From: Blastocystis sp. Blastoise | Taxonomy: Eukaryota > Sar > Bigyra > Opalinata > Blastocystidae | Length of the DNA stretch: 64,000 nucleotides | NCBI GenBank assembly: GCA_039096225.1 | Contig: JBBPEB010000004.1 | Location: forward strand, 778,001-842,000 | Direction: 5' to 3' | Shown: piece by piece, positions 1 through 26,719 of the stretch | Position numbering within the stretch: position 1 is the stretch's first letter | Layout of the letters: each line of letters opens with the position of its first letter | Translations under genes and position numbers: made by a program | Notes under the pieces: generated by a model | The model's database searches: none | Told to the model about the DNA's origin: nothing | What the model saw: only the letters and a program-made list of their open reading frames with translations

Positions 1-242
1 AAGCTTATAATAGGATTTAGGTACTTGTTAGGCTATTAGCTAGGTTATATATATTCAAAGACACGAAAAAATTTGAACTTTATTGTGATTATTCTCTCCT
101 GTCTGTTTTTTTTGTAACTATTGATCCATTATAATATTATATCTACTGTAGGTATTATCTCACTAATTCAAATTTTATATTTAGACTGTATAACTAGAAC
201 TAATCTTCAAAATTATTGTTTATTCTAAATAATTTAATCGGT

Positions 243-14057
<13,815 letters not shown>

Positions 14058-14872
14058 TATATATCTTACTTATATATTGGTTTCTTTTATAATATATATT
14101 TTTTTAATTATATGTTTGTTTCTATGTAATGTATATGTTGTTTTACAAAAAATAATTATATATTCTCTTTCTAGTTTTTATTTTTGAATTATATTTCAAA
14201 AATATAATTATATATGTTTTTTTATATGTTTATTATATGCTAATTTTTTAATTTTTTTTTTGACTTTTCTTATTTATTTGATGTTTTTAAGTATATATAC
14301 AAATATATATATATACATGTGTATTTTTATAAGCAACTGTTGAATAGTATCATTGCTTAATAGTATATATCTTGTTCGTTCGTTTTTGTATAATTTATAT
14401 ATACGAAAACAAATGTAATTGTAATAGAACAATAATCATAATGTATATAAATATAGAACAATACCAATTTAGAATTCGAAAAAGACATATTCATAGTGAC
14501 TAAACAGATTAAGATAGAAAAAAATATAAGAACAAAGAAACATAATAATATTAAAAAAAAGAAAAATATATGATACTTGTTTACAAAAGAAAAATTAGAA
14601 TAAAAAATAATAATGAATAAGACAAAAGAGAAAAATATGATGAATTCAAATATGAAATGAACTGTCATTTCTTAAAGAAAAGACATGAAGAAAAAGTAAT
14701 AGTAAATAATAAACATTCTTTAAAAACAAAATATACTCGATTATGAAATATATAAATGCATATTTAATATATATATTTAAAAAAACAAATTTATAAAATA
14801 TATAAAAAAAAATTATAAACATATAAATGAAAAAGAAATTATATACATATATAGAATACCCAACAAATAATA
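14058..14872. other. Convergent intergenic spacer, no gene seen
   Basis: The 3' ends of the multi-PHD gene (+) and the EGF-like protein gene (-) face each other across this AT-rich stretch. A minus-strand open frame at 14357-14668 is Phe/Ile-rich with no recognisable domain or splice support. I see no RNA gene. Confidence 0.7.
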
Positions 14873-15587
14873 TTATAAATCAAGGGAAGATGATTCTTCA
14901 TTCGATATATTACTTAATAAAATCTCTCTTTCATTAGGAATATATTCAGAAGAAGATAATATATGTTTCAATTCATTATGAGAATCTTTAGTAATCATAG
15001 ATGTTCTATTAGATTTCTTAGGTCTCCACCATTTCTTAGTTATTGTATATAACTCTTGTTCTTCTTGATTATTATCTGCTCCAACAGTACTATTTTTTGT
15101 TGAAGCAGAAATAGTGACTGCCTGTAAATTAGATAAGAAAGGATCTGCTTTTTTACCTATTCTCATATAACGTCTATAAAAAAAATATGTTATTTAATGT
15201 TTATATAATATATATATATATACTTGATCTTGAATAGTTCAACACCATAACTTTCTTTAATAAATGTATATAAACCTAAAAGTATACTAAGTAAAAAAAC
15301 CAGAAAAATGATAGTCAGTGACCATTTATTATCTATAATGGAATATTTCATTATAAAAGTAGTCTTGATATGTTTTATAATCATTTTTATAAAAAAAGAA
15401 ACATACATAGTGGACAATACTCGCATAATTCTCCATAACATCCAAAAGAGCAATCACAAAGTCCTGTGATATCATTGCATATTCCATCATTTATGCATTC
15501 ATGATCACAATGCTCAACTTCGACAATTTCTTCTGAACGAGCCAAAATAAAAATGGATAACATGTATAACATAATAATATTCTTCAT
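14873..15587 (-). CDS. Small type I membrane protein with one EGF-like module
   Basis: Three exons (15587-15407, 15332-15224, 15173-14873) join in frame into 196 residues. The ATG is followed by a hydrophobic leader of about 18 residues (NIIMLYMLSIFILA), a likely signal peptide. Next comes a Cys-rich module of the EGF type with spacing C-x3-C-x5-C-x6-C-x-C-x3-C-x4-C (about residues 27-57). One transmembrane helix follows (LTIIFLVFLLSILLGLYTFI), then a basic/Ser-rich tail of about 100 residues with a KKWWRPKKS motif, inferred to be cytosolic. The fold order predicts a cell-surface or endomembrane receptor or adaptor. I do not recognise the family. It is transcribed away from the BTB/TLDc gene, with which it shares an 870-bp upstream region. 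Confidence 0.72.
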
Positions 15588-16458
15588 TTTAATTTTTATC
15601 GTTAAACAACAAGAAGAAACGAAATATAATTAAACTGAGAACTGCTGTATTTCCGAAAAGACGGAATCAGAAAAATTCAGCTTCTCTGCCAAACTATGTC
15701 AATAAAACTTCTAATCATTTTATCACACCGATTGTTTAAGAGGAATTCTAAGTCCAATTTTTGGATAAGACTGTACTCATACAGGATCATTTCTATAGTG
15801 TACTCTCTTTTCTATTTTCTTACAAAATAGACATACATTCTAACTTTGATGATTCGTAATAGTTTCTGAGCTTAAATTGGGAGGCTAGTATATCTTTTGC
15901 TTCGGCATTCCGATATACATCGAAGAACGTCGGTAGACAATTCCATTCCAGTCTACTTGAAGCACAGAAACATTATGAAAAGTTATTCTTTTTATTAATT
16001 TAAATTTTTTCCACTTTTTTTAAAAGTAAACATGCATTTATAAATTAAATATAATGTTTCATTTCAACTCATTACAAATAACGTGAAACGCTTGTTTTCT
16101 TTAAAATAACCCATTATTTCTAAAAAAAAGTCAATCTCATTTCAAAAAAAATATTTAAAAGGTCACAATAAAGTCCTCTGCTTATGTATATGTTTCTCTG
16201 TATCCTCTTGTTATTTTAAAATCGTCAATAATTCGTTGGATATTTCTAATTTAATAGAATGTATTTTCAATATTGTCTTCCTTTTTCCTTATATTGTTTC
16301 AGTTCAACAAATTATAGCTTTCTTGAATCAAAACAATTAATATTCATATTTCTTTTTAGGTTTCTTCTCTGTAGAAACTGGAAAAATACTAAAACCATTT
16401 TATTTTTTTAGTATTTAGTCTTCTATTGTGTTTAAAAATATATAAAATTATAAAAATA
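15588..16458. promoter_or_regulatory. Divergent promoter region with inverted repeats
   Basis: This gap separates the starts of the EGF-like gene (-) and the BTB/TLDc gene (+). It lacks microsatellites and is visibly less AT-rich than neighbouring introns. It holds a perfect inverted repeat, TTCCG-N6-CGGAA (15651-15666), 64 bases upstream of the EGF-like ATG. It also holds two adjacent small hairpins: CTTCG/CGAAG (15900-15925) and GTAGAC/GTCTAC (15933-15956). Promoter function is inferred from position only. A structured noncoding RNA is an alternative. Confidence 0.45.
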
Positions 16459-18186
16459 ATGGATACGTATAATATGTCATTAAAGGATAGTTGTATGTCT
16501 CTTCAAAGTAGTTTGAAATGGTATACAGAGTCCATCAAGTTAGTTTTGTCTTATTTAGAATCGACTTATTCTATGAGTCTTCGTTACATCAATTCTTCAT
16601 GTGAATTATTAAATAAAGATATTCTTTATAATTTAGATATTTGTAATGATTCGAAAAAACATACGATTATTCATAATATCGATCAAAAGAATCAAATCAA
16701 GAAGCAATCAGATACTCTAATAGATTCTAGAGATTCTCATGATGTTTCTATGAGTAACATGGATTCTAATGATATATCGAAAGTCACTTTTAAAATGAAT
16801 GATCAAGAATATGTCTTCGATTTCAATATAATTAATAGTTATCAAGGTAGTTTATTTTATGATGAAATGATGAAGAATGATATACATGAAGAATCTGTAG
16901 TTTATATAGATAATTCGAAAGAAAATTGGTGTATTCCAATAATCGTTGATTATATGGAGAATAAGAAGATTTCAATAGAGAACTATAAATATGAAAAATT
17001 ATTAAAGTTGATTGAATGTATAGAATGGTTGAATCTTCCTTTACCTGCTGAGTTGATGTTCATAAGAGAAAGAAGAGATACTAAAAAGAAATATTATAGT
17101 GAAATTGAAGATATATATATCTTTATAAATGAGAAAGAAGATGATCCTCTTATACATTACTTGATAGAAAATAAATTATTAATGTCCTTTATAGAACATT
17201 ATAATAATGGATATGTAGATTATGATAATAAGAATGATGTTTGTTATATTCGAAAAACATATAAATATTTACAATATATGCATGAATTCTGTACTACAGG
17301 GACGTTAGTGATTCCAAAAGAACAATTAAAATTAATACATCGAAAAGAATTCGAAGAAGAAATGAGTGTTTTTGGTGATAAGATATCGAATTGTTTAAAT
17401 ACATTATTTAATCCTTCCTTAGAGAACTCATGGATACTTGAAAAAGGAATGGAAAACTATTTATATGATTGGTTAGGAAAAGAAAAGAAATGGACTTTAT
17501 TATTTAGGTATTTTTAATTTAATTTAATTTTATATTTATTTATTTAATTTATATATGTTATTATTAAAAAGTTATTTTTTATATTTATATTATATTTATT
17601 TTCTTTTAAAATTATGAGTAATTTAACTATATTTTTCCTTCTTCTAGAGCTTCTGAACATGACTATAGTGCTGAAGAATTTCATAAATACTGTGATACTA
17701 AAGGAGAAACAATTACTCTAGTTCAATATAAGAGTAAAAACAATTCTTATTATATATTTGGAGGATATACAAGTGTTGATTGGAATCCAAATACTAGAGA
17801 TCTCTTAGGTATATATATATATTATATATATAATAATAATAATATATCCTTTATTTATAGGATATAAATATGATGCGAATGCTTTTTTATTTACATTAAG
17901 TAATAAATATGATATTACTCCTACTCGATATCCTATATTAAATCCAAATCTTGCTATTTTTTGTAATATTCATAAAGGACCTCAATTTGGAGGAAGTCCA
18001 TTAGATAAAAAAGATATGGCTATTTGTGATCAATGCCATATCAATCCTAATAATCATATTAATTGTATTTCTTATGATCATAAAAATAGTGATTTCAAAA
18101 ATAATATCTTTGTAACTACTAATCAAAATGATCAATGCAATGATTTCATTGTCGAAGAATATGAAGTATATGGTGTAATTCAATAA
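16459..18186 (+). CDS. BTB/T1-like and TLDc domain protein
   Basis: Three exons (16459-17507, 17648-17808, 17861-18186) give 511 residues. The start is the ATG of MDTYNMSLKD. Residues about 110-200 (VTFKMNDQEYVFDFN, SLFYDEMM, IPIIVDYMENKKI, WLNLPLPAEL) fit a BTB fold of the potassium-channel T1/KCTD kind. The C-terminal 170 residues are a TLDc domain: ENSWIL, LLFRASEHDYSAEEFHKYCD, KGETITLVQYK, YIFGGYTSVDW, ANAFLFTLSN, ending VEEYEVYGVIQ. TLDc proteins (OXR1, NCOA7, TBC1D24) bind V-ATPase and protect against oxidative stress in other eukaryotes; that role here is inference. A Cys pair (CDQC) sits in the TLDc insert. The gene at 38177-40143 is a paralogue with introns at the same two TLDc positions and phases. 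Confidence 0.88.
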
Positions 18187-18737
18187 ATTTATTATTCATT
18201 TAGCTTTTCTTAGTTGCTTTTTTATTTATTTATTTATAAATCGTCCTTTTAAACTGCATAAATTATATTTTTCTTCATTTGTTTTGCTAATATCATTCAA
18301 ATTATTATATTCATATTACTAATACTTATTATGGACATTCTATATAAATCTAGATTAATATAAATAGAAGAAATGATTCATTAATCATTACCTTCTTTAG
18401 AATGCACTGATTTTAATTTTAATCTTTGTTTTATTCAACAATATAGGACTTTATAAAATAGAATCATTATATAAATTCCTTATAAATACTTCTTTCAATG
18501 AGAAAACAAGAATATTATTTTTCATTTTTTTTTTTTTTAATTTATAAATTTTCTTGTTTATCTCCTCAAACTGACTAATAAAAGAGCTTTTTCCATTATT
18601 ATCTTTTATTATATATCTTTTTCATTTTATTTTCTATTATTTCATTGATCTATAATTAAATTTATTCTATTGCTTCTCTACTAATAGATAAAATTTGAAT
18701 TCATTAAATTATTTATTTGTTAAAAGACTTTCTTTGA
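18187..18737. other. Tandem intergenic spacer, no gene seen
   Basis: AT-rich spacer between the BTB/TLDc stop codon and the next ATG on the same strand. It must hold the terminator of the first gene and the promoter of the second. I see no conserved element or RNA gene in it. Confidence 0.6.
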
Positions 18738-21700
18738 ATGTCTATTTTCTTTTCCTTTCTCTTCTTACTTATATTATGTTTCAATCAAATTAATGCATAT
18801 AGTATATATTTAATTATTGATTTGTAAAACAATATATGAAACTGATACTGTATAGTTTGTGTTGGATCTGGTGTTTATGAAATAAAACTTATAAAGAATT
18901 TTGGTGGAGATGCTTATCAAGAGTCTTGGAAGATAGAACGTTTGTATCAATCATTCTCAACAGTTATTTATGAAGATAAAGGTTATTATTCTGATCTTTC
19001 TGGATCTCAACGAAGTACATTGTTATGTTTATCGAAAGATAAAAATTATTCTATTACAGTTTCATCTAGGTATATTTATTTTTATATTTTTTTTTAAGTT
19101 TTATTTTTTATTATATTTTAAACTATATTTTCTATTTTATTCTATTTCTTTAATTAATAGTAACAAATATGGTTGGGGAACAAGTTATGAAGATAATACT
19201 TTTATAGAACTGGCTTATAATGATATTGTTTTCTATACTATATATTTACCTTATTCTACTATTTTAAAGTCAAATTCTATGACATATCCTTTATCTAGTA
19301 TGTTTAATATATTATATTTAATAGTTTTATTATATATAGCTCATTTTTATATAACAAATAGAACGGAATGGCATATTTCATCATCAATATCTTCTTCTTT
19401 ATGGTATTCACCTAGCAATATAGATTATTTAAATTGGTCATCTTCTTCTTCTTCTTCTTTTTCTTTGTCTTCTTCTTCTCCTTCTTCTTCTTTTTCTCCT
19501 TCTTCTTCTTCTGCTTCTTCTTTGTCTTCTTCTTCTTCTTCTTCTGCTTCTTTGTCTCATTCTTCTTCTTTGTCTTCTTCTTTTTCTCCTTCTTCTATTA
19601 CCCATTATTATGTTACTGATGTTTTTATTCCTGTGGATACAATATGGTTGATTTCATTGTCCTTTAAGGTTTCAGGAGGTATTCGTGTATATATTAATGG
19701 GAATGAACTCTATAGAAAGAATCTACCTTAGTATATATATTTATTTATATATCCAAATTATATTTCTAATTCTATATGTTTTATTAAAATTATTTATTCT
19801 ATTTACATAGTAATATTGATTCAAACACATTAGCTATTCAAAATAACGATATTTTCATTGCAAAGTATATATATATATATATATAATTTTATTCATATTT
19901 ATTTTCTTCTTATAGATTTCATTTTCCTCTTCAATCCTTTCTAACAAACGATACTTATATACATATCGCAGTAGAAACTCATCATTATTCAATAAATCAA
20001 ACTACAAATATATTTGAAGGTTTTTTATATGCAGATACTCAAATCGAAGGTATATTTATATTTTATTTATGTACTTATTTGTTTATTATTCTATAGAAAC
20101 ATGTTTTCCTCGTTCTATAGCCAGTACAATTACTTGTATAGATAATTCATCTTCTATTCCTATTTCTTATAATTCCTGTTCTTATCTGCTTCATGAAGAT
20201 ACTAATAATATATATATATCTGCAACAAATAACGTTTCAATTACTATCACTTTCAATGGACAACAGTATTTATTTATATTATATATTTTATTATTTATTT
20301 ATATTATTGATATTATTTATTTATTATTTATTTCTATTATTTATATTATATATTTATTATTTATTTATATTATTTATTTATATAATTATGTAATTATCTT
20401 TATTATTCAAAATATATGATATCTAATATATAGACAAGAATGGATTAATCGTTATAATATTACACTTCCTTCTTCTTCTTCTTCAATGTCTCCTTCTTAT
20501 TATACTTGGACAGTATATGGAATATATGAACAACAAACACTCGTTAAATTAGATTATCAAGAACATATTCAATTCGATGTATCTCATCAAACGCAATCAT
20601 TCTTCATCTTTCAAAATAAATGGAGTTTCAATCAATATCGATTCATTATAGGTATTTATTATTATTTATATATTATTCTATATTATATATCTATATATAT
20701 TTCTAATCATCATTCCCATCTAATAATTTATTATACTATTATTTTATATCTTTCTAGAAAATGATTTTCAAGATCTACCAATTACATTACAGTTTATTCA
20801 ACTTCTTTCCTGTAATCATATTCCTGTTGAATCCATACTTCAATATTCACAAGATATTTATTATCCTCGTGTTTATTCATCACTTTCCTTATTACCTCTC
20901 TTTTCCTCATTTTCTTCTTTTCTTATTACAAATAGTTCTTTTCCTGAAGAAGTTAATGTATCAATTCATAAAGAAACAGGAAAGATTGAAGGGCAAATGT
21001 CTATAGAAGGACACTTCTCTATAACAATTCAAGCTCTAGATACTATGAAACTACAGTATATTACTAAAACGTTACAATTTATTGTTAATAGTATATATAA
21101 ATAATCTTATATTTATTATTAAATACTAATTACATGTATATCTCTGTTTTCTATAGATTGTTCATTTCCTGATTATTCTTATATTTCTATATTACTTCAT
21201 ACAAATTGTCCTTTTGAAAAAACTACATTAATTCTCTATACACATGAGAATCTTTCTATTCCCTTGTTTATTCATGATTCTATTAATTATAAACTAGATC
21301 GATCCTATGAACTTTGTATATCTACTTCTTTAAAAGAAATTCATTATTTTCATTCACCTTTACTTTATTTCACTTCTTTCCTTCAAATTCATCTTCTTCC
21401 ATCTATATCTACATTATCTACTAATAATACACTTCTTCTCTATACTACATGTAGAGGGAAATCTTCTTGTCAATATCTATTATATCCTCAATATCCTGTA
21501 TCTTCTTCTTCTATTTGGACATATATACAAAAAACACAAGAAATAAATCCTTTATGGACTACAATAAACTATAATGATTCTTCATGGTCACAACTCTCTT
21601 CTTCTTCTTCTTCTCCATTAATATCATCATCAATATATCTTTATCGATCTATATTCACAGTAACATCAACTTCTCTTCTTCAATCTATCTCCTTATATAT

Positions 21701-24700
21701 ATCTACTTCATTTCCATTCATTCTATATATTAATGGAATTCAAATCATACAATATGAATGGATATCTTCTACTAATAATCCAAATATTATGAATAAGAAA
21801 TCTATTTCTAATGATACTCAATCATTCTTATTAACACATACATATGATATTATTGAAGAAGGAATTAATTGTATATCTTTAGAAATCTTTATATCCGATA
21901 TAAATACTTCTTCGTCTATTCTTCCTTTTGATTGTTCTCTTCTACTTTTTTATCATGAACATATTATAGATCTTCTTTCTTTATCTACACTATATTTAAA
22001 TAATCAAGTTGTTTCTTCTTCTATTCCTTCTACATATTCTACAACATGTTTTTTATCTCCTAATTATCATGCTACTACTATTTATTCTAAACTTCCTTCT
22101 TATCTATTTGATCTTAATCTCTATACTTCATGGTATCAACCTATGACTATTACTTTAGATCCAATTGAACTCTTACTTCTCTTTCATAATCATATTTCTC
22201 TTCATCATAATGTCTTATGTTTCATTACAAATCCATCACAACCATTCTATGATCCATATCAATGGACACTCTATGGAGTTCTTCAAAACCAATCAAATGA
22301 TTTATCTAATTCACAATATACAGATGATCTACTATATCATTCTGAATATGATATCTATCCATCTACACTCAGTAGAAAATGTTATTATCTATTAAATAAC
22401 ACAAAATCTTATCAAGGATATCGACTTATCTTTGAAAAACCATATAATTCACTATATATACAATATATTTCTCTTTCTCAAATTGAATTCTTCTCTATGA
22501 ATCTTCAAACAATAGAATTACCTCCTTTTGAATTACCTAAGAATCGATATATATTCTTTTATCAAACTAAATATATCTCACCATTCTTCTATCCTTATGG
22601 ATATCAAAATTATGAAATATCTTCTTCTGCTCTCCCATTTTCTAATTTTAATTCTCTTCATGGATATTTTAATCCTTATATATTATTAACATATTCTTCT
22701 CGACTTACTACTATTACAGCAACAAATCTAAAGAATGAAATAGTATCAAATACAATTACTTTAGAATCTAGAGAATGTAATGATGGATATAGTCCTCTAC
22801 ATTTATATGTATATATGGATGAACATTATTTAACAGTTACTTATACATTAAGATCTATATTGAATAATAATGAAGATATTCTTAATAAAACTATAGGAAA
22901 TAATGATAATATCGATACACCTCCTATGAATATTTATACAGAATCCTCTATATTATATCAATCCAAAGATATACTTCCTTCAGTAACTCTAGCGAAAAAT
23001 TTTTGTTTAGATAATGGTATATATCAAATAGAAATAGAAGATTCTCAAGAAGAACCATGGATAAATAGTTTTATATCTATTCAAGGTATTGAACATTCAT
23101 TCGTTACTATACATAAACCAAGAGGTAAATATTATAAATATATATTTAATTTAAATTATATTCTTAATTCAAGAGATTCTAATTGGAAATTAAAAGATAT
23201 ATCTACTTATCCTATAAATTGGAATACATTATCTTTTAATGATATATTATGGGATCGATATGATATTCAATTTAGTCAATCTATATATGATTCTCCTCTT
23301 CATTTATTTCGACATTCATTCACTATTACTGAACATGATATTCAATCTTATTTATCTATTGCTATTTCTATTAATTCTCCAATTGGATGGGTTATTCATA
23401 TAAATGGTATTACAATGAAAATATGGAATATGATTAATGATATTTCAATGATACATGCAAATACTTATTCTATTCATTATTATCCAACTAGACCTAATAC
23501 AGGTATACTTAAAACTTTATATAATTGTCCAAATAATATATCCTATTCTTCTTTTTCAACAAATATTTCTTCTTCTAAAAATGTTTCTTCTTCTTTTTCT
23601 TCTACAAATATTTCTTCTTCTTCTACCTCTACAAATCTTTCAGAATGTATATCTCCTTTTGTTCTAGGAAAGAATGTTTTAGCTATAGAGTTTCATGAAG
23701 ATGCTCATGCTGTTCTTTATGATTTCCAATTTGATGCATCTATTCGACGAATTCATTCTCGTGAAAATTTAATGTTTTCAGGAGAATATCATAGTAATTG
23801 GAATATTGAAGGTATTCAAGGTGTAAATGCTCTATTTGATAATAATATATATACTTCTGTATATATAGAAGGAGAATGTAAAGGAATTCAATATCAATGG
23901 ACTTATACTTATGATCGTTATGTAATGATTAATTCTTATAGAATTGCTAATGGAGATGATTGTATTCATTTAAGTCCTACTTCTTGGATTCTAGAAGGTT
24001 CTTTAGATAGTAATACATGGATATTATTAGATACAGTTACTTATGTATATTGGACTACTTTCAATCAAGAATATTATTTTTCTTTCTTTAATAATAATGT
24101 ATATACTAATTATCGAATAACTATACAATCCTGTTCAATGCCTATTGAAGATTCTTCATGTATTTCTTATGGATTACAACTTAGTGAATGGACACTATCA
24201 GTTGATACTCTTACTTATTGTGAAGATATTCATGGAGATTTAACAATTCCTTATGGCCATTTCTTATTATTCCCTTGTATATCTTGTGAATATGGATATA
24301 TAGTGAAGAGATGTTTAGGTAATAATGAATATATTATTCTTTATGAAACATGTACATCTTCTCTTCCTTCTTCTTTCTATTATTCTTATGATTCTAGTTT
24401 ATATCCTCCTTCTATTACTAATACAACTCAAGGAATATCTCCTTCTTCTCCTTTTATTCTTTATCGTTATATATCTATATCTCCTCTTTATCCTTCAATT
24501 TCTATATGTAATGCTACTTATACGAATATTACAACTCTACCTAATGGACTTTATTTAAATCCAAACACAGGAATAATCACGGGAATACCTACTTCTATAC
24601 AAGAATCTATTCATATTATTATTTCTATAAATACATTGACTAGTACTTCTATATCAAGTTTATATATATCAATAACTGAACATTATTGTCCATCTATAGA

Positions 24701-26719
24701 TACATGGCCATTAACACTTCCTGGAACTACTGCATCTATTCCTTGTGATGATCCTATTCATTATTTTGGAAATCTTCTTCGAACATGTAGAGAAGATCTT
24801 CTTGTTCCTATTTGGGGAGTTATCGTGAATAACTGTACATTAAATATTCCTCAACTTATATATTCTTCAACATTCTTTGGAACATTAGATGAAGTATATT
24901 ACCTAGAACCAGTAATATATTCTGGACTTTATGATCATATTACTTTCATTCCTCCACTTCCTTCTTCTTTTTCCTTTAATAACGATACAAGAGTAATTAC
25001 ACTTTCTTCTTCTTCTTTCTTAGGACAAGTATATCTTATCAATATCAGTAATACTTATGGATATAGTCTTTCAACTATTCGTGTTTCTATTTATTATCAT
25101 ATCGATAGTTCTTATTGTAGTGACAACGATGGATTCCCTTATATGCGTCAAGAACAAACTCTTTCGATTCCTTGTGAAGATCCAATACATTATAAAGGAC
25201 AACGAACAAAAACTTGTTTTGTCTATGGTAACATCAATTCAAATATTACTTCTACATGTAATCCAAAAGATCCACAAATACATTATCCAAGATCTTTATA
25301 TGGTTATATAAATCAGAACATTGATATTCTTACTCCTTTTATTATTTCTTTTCCTCCTCATATACTTAGTATATCTCCTTCTCTTCCTATAACACTTCAT
25401 TTCGATACAACTAAGGGTATATTATCAGGATATACAACAACTACTATATTAGATACATATACTATTTCTATTACAGATACTATAGGTACTAGTTCTATAT
25501 CTTTATATATTCATATCACAGAACCTTATTGTGAACAAGACGATGAATGGCCAGAAACAATTGTTGGATATACAGTCTCTATTCCATGTGAAGATCCGAT
25601 CAATTTCATTGGTGAACGATCACGTGCTTGTATTTTGGATAGATCTCCTATTTGGTCAGAGATTACAGTTTCTTGTGTTATATCTCCTCCTTCTCTTTCT
25701 TATCCTTCTTCTTCTTTATATACATATGTAGATAAACCAATTCAACCATTTCAACCAACTACAACGGGTTTGAATTTATCTGATTATTCAATCAGTCCTT
25801 CTTTGACGAATGGTTTATCATTTAATAATAAAACAGGAATAATCACAGGAACAGCATCGATTCGAGATAGTTCTTTATATAGTATATCCGTAAATAATTC
25901 TGCTGGTACTGGTCGAACAACATTATATATATCTATAATAATGTTAACATGTAGTAAAGAAGATGAATGGATATATAGTTATGAAAATACAACAGTATAC
26001 CTTTGGTGTGGCGATGGATATATAGGTACGAAACAGCGCACGTGCATGAGATTCGAGAATGATACAACTTATTGGGGAACTATAGATACAGAGAATTGTG
26101 TAGATATATCACGTGAGAAACGTAATGATTTAACTTACATCAATATACCTTTTCGAGTATGTTTATTCTATATATAATATATATATAACTATTTTTTATT
26201 TTAATATATAATAATATAAATATTTTATAGATTATGGGAATATCTTTAGCTTCATTTTCTATACCACTAGTTTATGAACAGTTTCGACTATCGATATATA
26301 ACACAGTACAATCCTGGATACTGAATACAGAAAATGTTGTTATTTCTAGTATATATGAAGTAACTACAGAAAGTGTATTTAGTGGAGGAATAACAGATAT
26401 AGTTATAAGGATATATTGTGATTCAGCAACAGCTTCAGAAGTAGTATCAAATCTATTAGATGTTTATGAGTTGAATCACGATTTCTTTAAGGAGTCGATT
26501 GTTTCTAGTTCAAGTGAAGTACTTAAAGAAATCGAATCTATAGATATAATTGTAGACGAAGTTAAAATATATAACGGCGATGTAGCAATGATATATATAA
26601 TAATAATAATATTTATAATTATAGTTACAGTAGCAATTATAATGTATGTAGGATACAAAATATATACAAAGAAAATTCGTATAGCCAAGAAACCAAAGGT
26701 AGCCGTGATTAAAGAATAG
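18738..26719 (+). CDS. Large cell-surface protein: discoidin-like, Ig-like and cysteine modules, C-terminal TM
   Basis: Ten exons sum to 7,245 bases, giving 2,414 residues. The first exon encodes a signal peptide (IFFSFLFLLILCFNQINA). Discoidin (F5/8 type C)-like segments appear at 20490-20800 (YYTWTVYGIYEQQ), 22130-22500 (QWTLYGVLQ) and most clearly 23755-24210 (FSGEYHSNWNIEG, RIANGDDC, PTSWILEGSLDSNTW). Jelly-roll-like segments of the INGI type lie between them. From 24390 four Ig-like (He_PIG-type, NGLYLNPNTGIITG) units alternate with four Cys modules of pattern W-P-x6-A-x-I-P-C...R-x-C...W-x5-x-C, at about 24690, 25115, 25530 and 25950. A membrane-proximal domain (26231-26580) leads to a TM helix of mostly Ile/Val and a short basic tail. 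It is predicted to be a glycan-binding adhesin or receptor at the plasma membrane. A Ser-rich run occurs at 19438-19600. The stop is TAG. Confidence 0.85.

Noticed and set aside
15847-15868. Possible box C/D snoRNA (TGATGAT then CTGA); another C-like box at 28123
   Set aside because: No matching C'/terminal D box or closing stem at the right spacing.
15897-15917. Resemblance of TGCTTCGGCA to the 5' end of U6 snRNA
   Set aside because: No ACAGAGA box, no AGC and no following U6 internal stem-loop.
19434-19619. Polyphenylalanine frame
   Set aside because: It is the shifted reading of the TCT/TTC serine run in the surface-protein exon.
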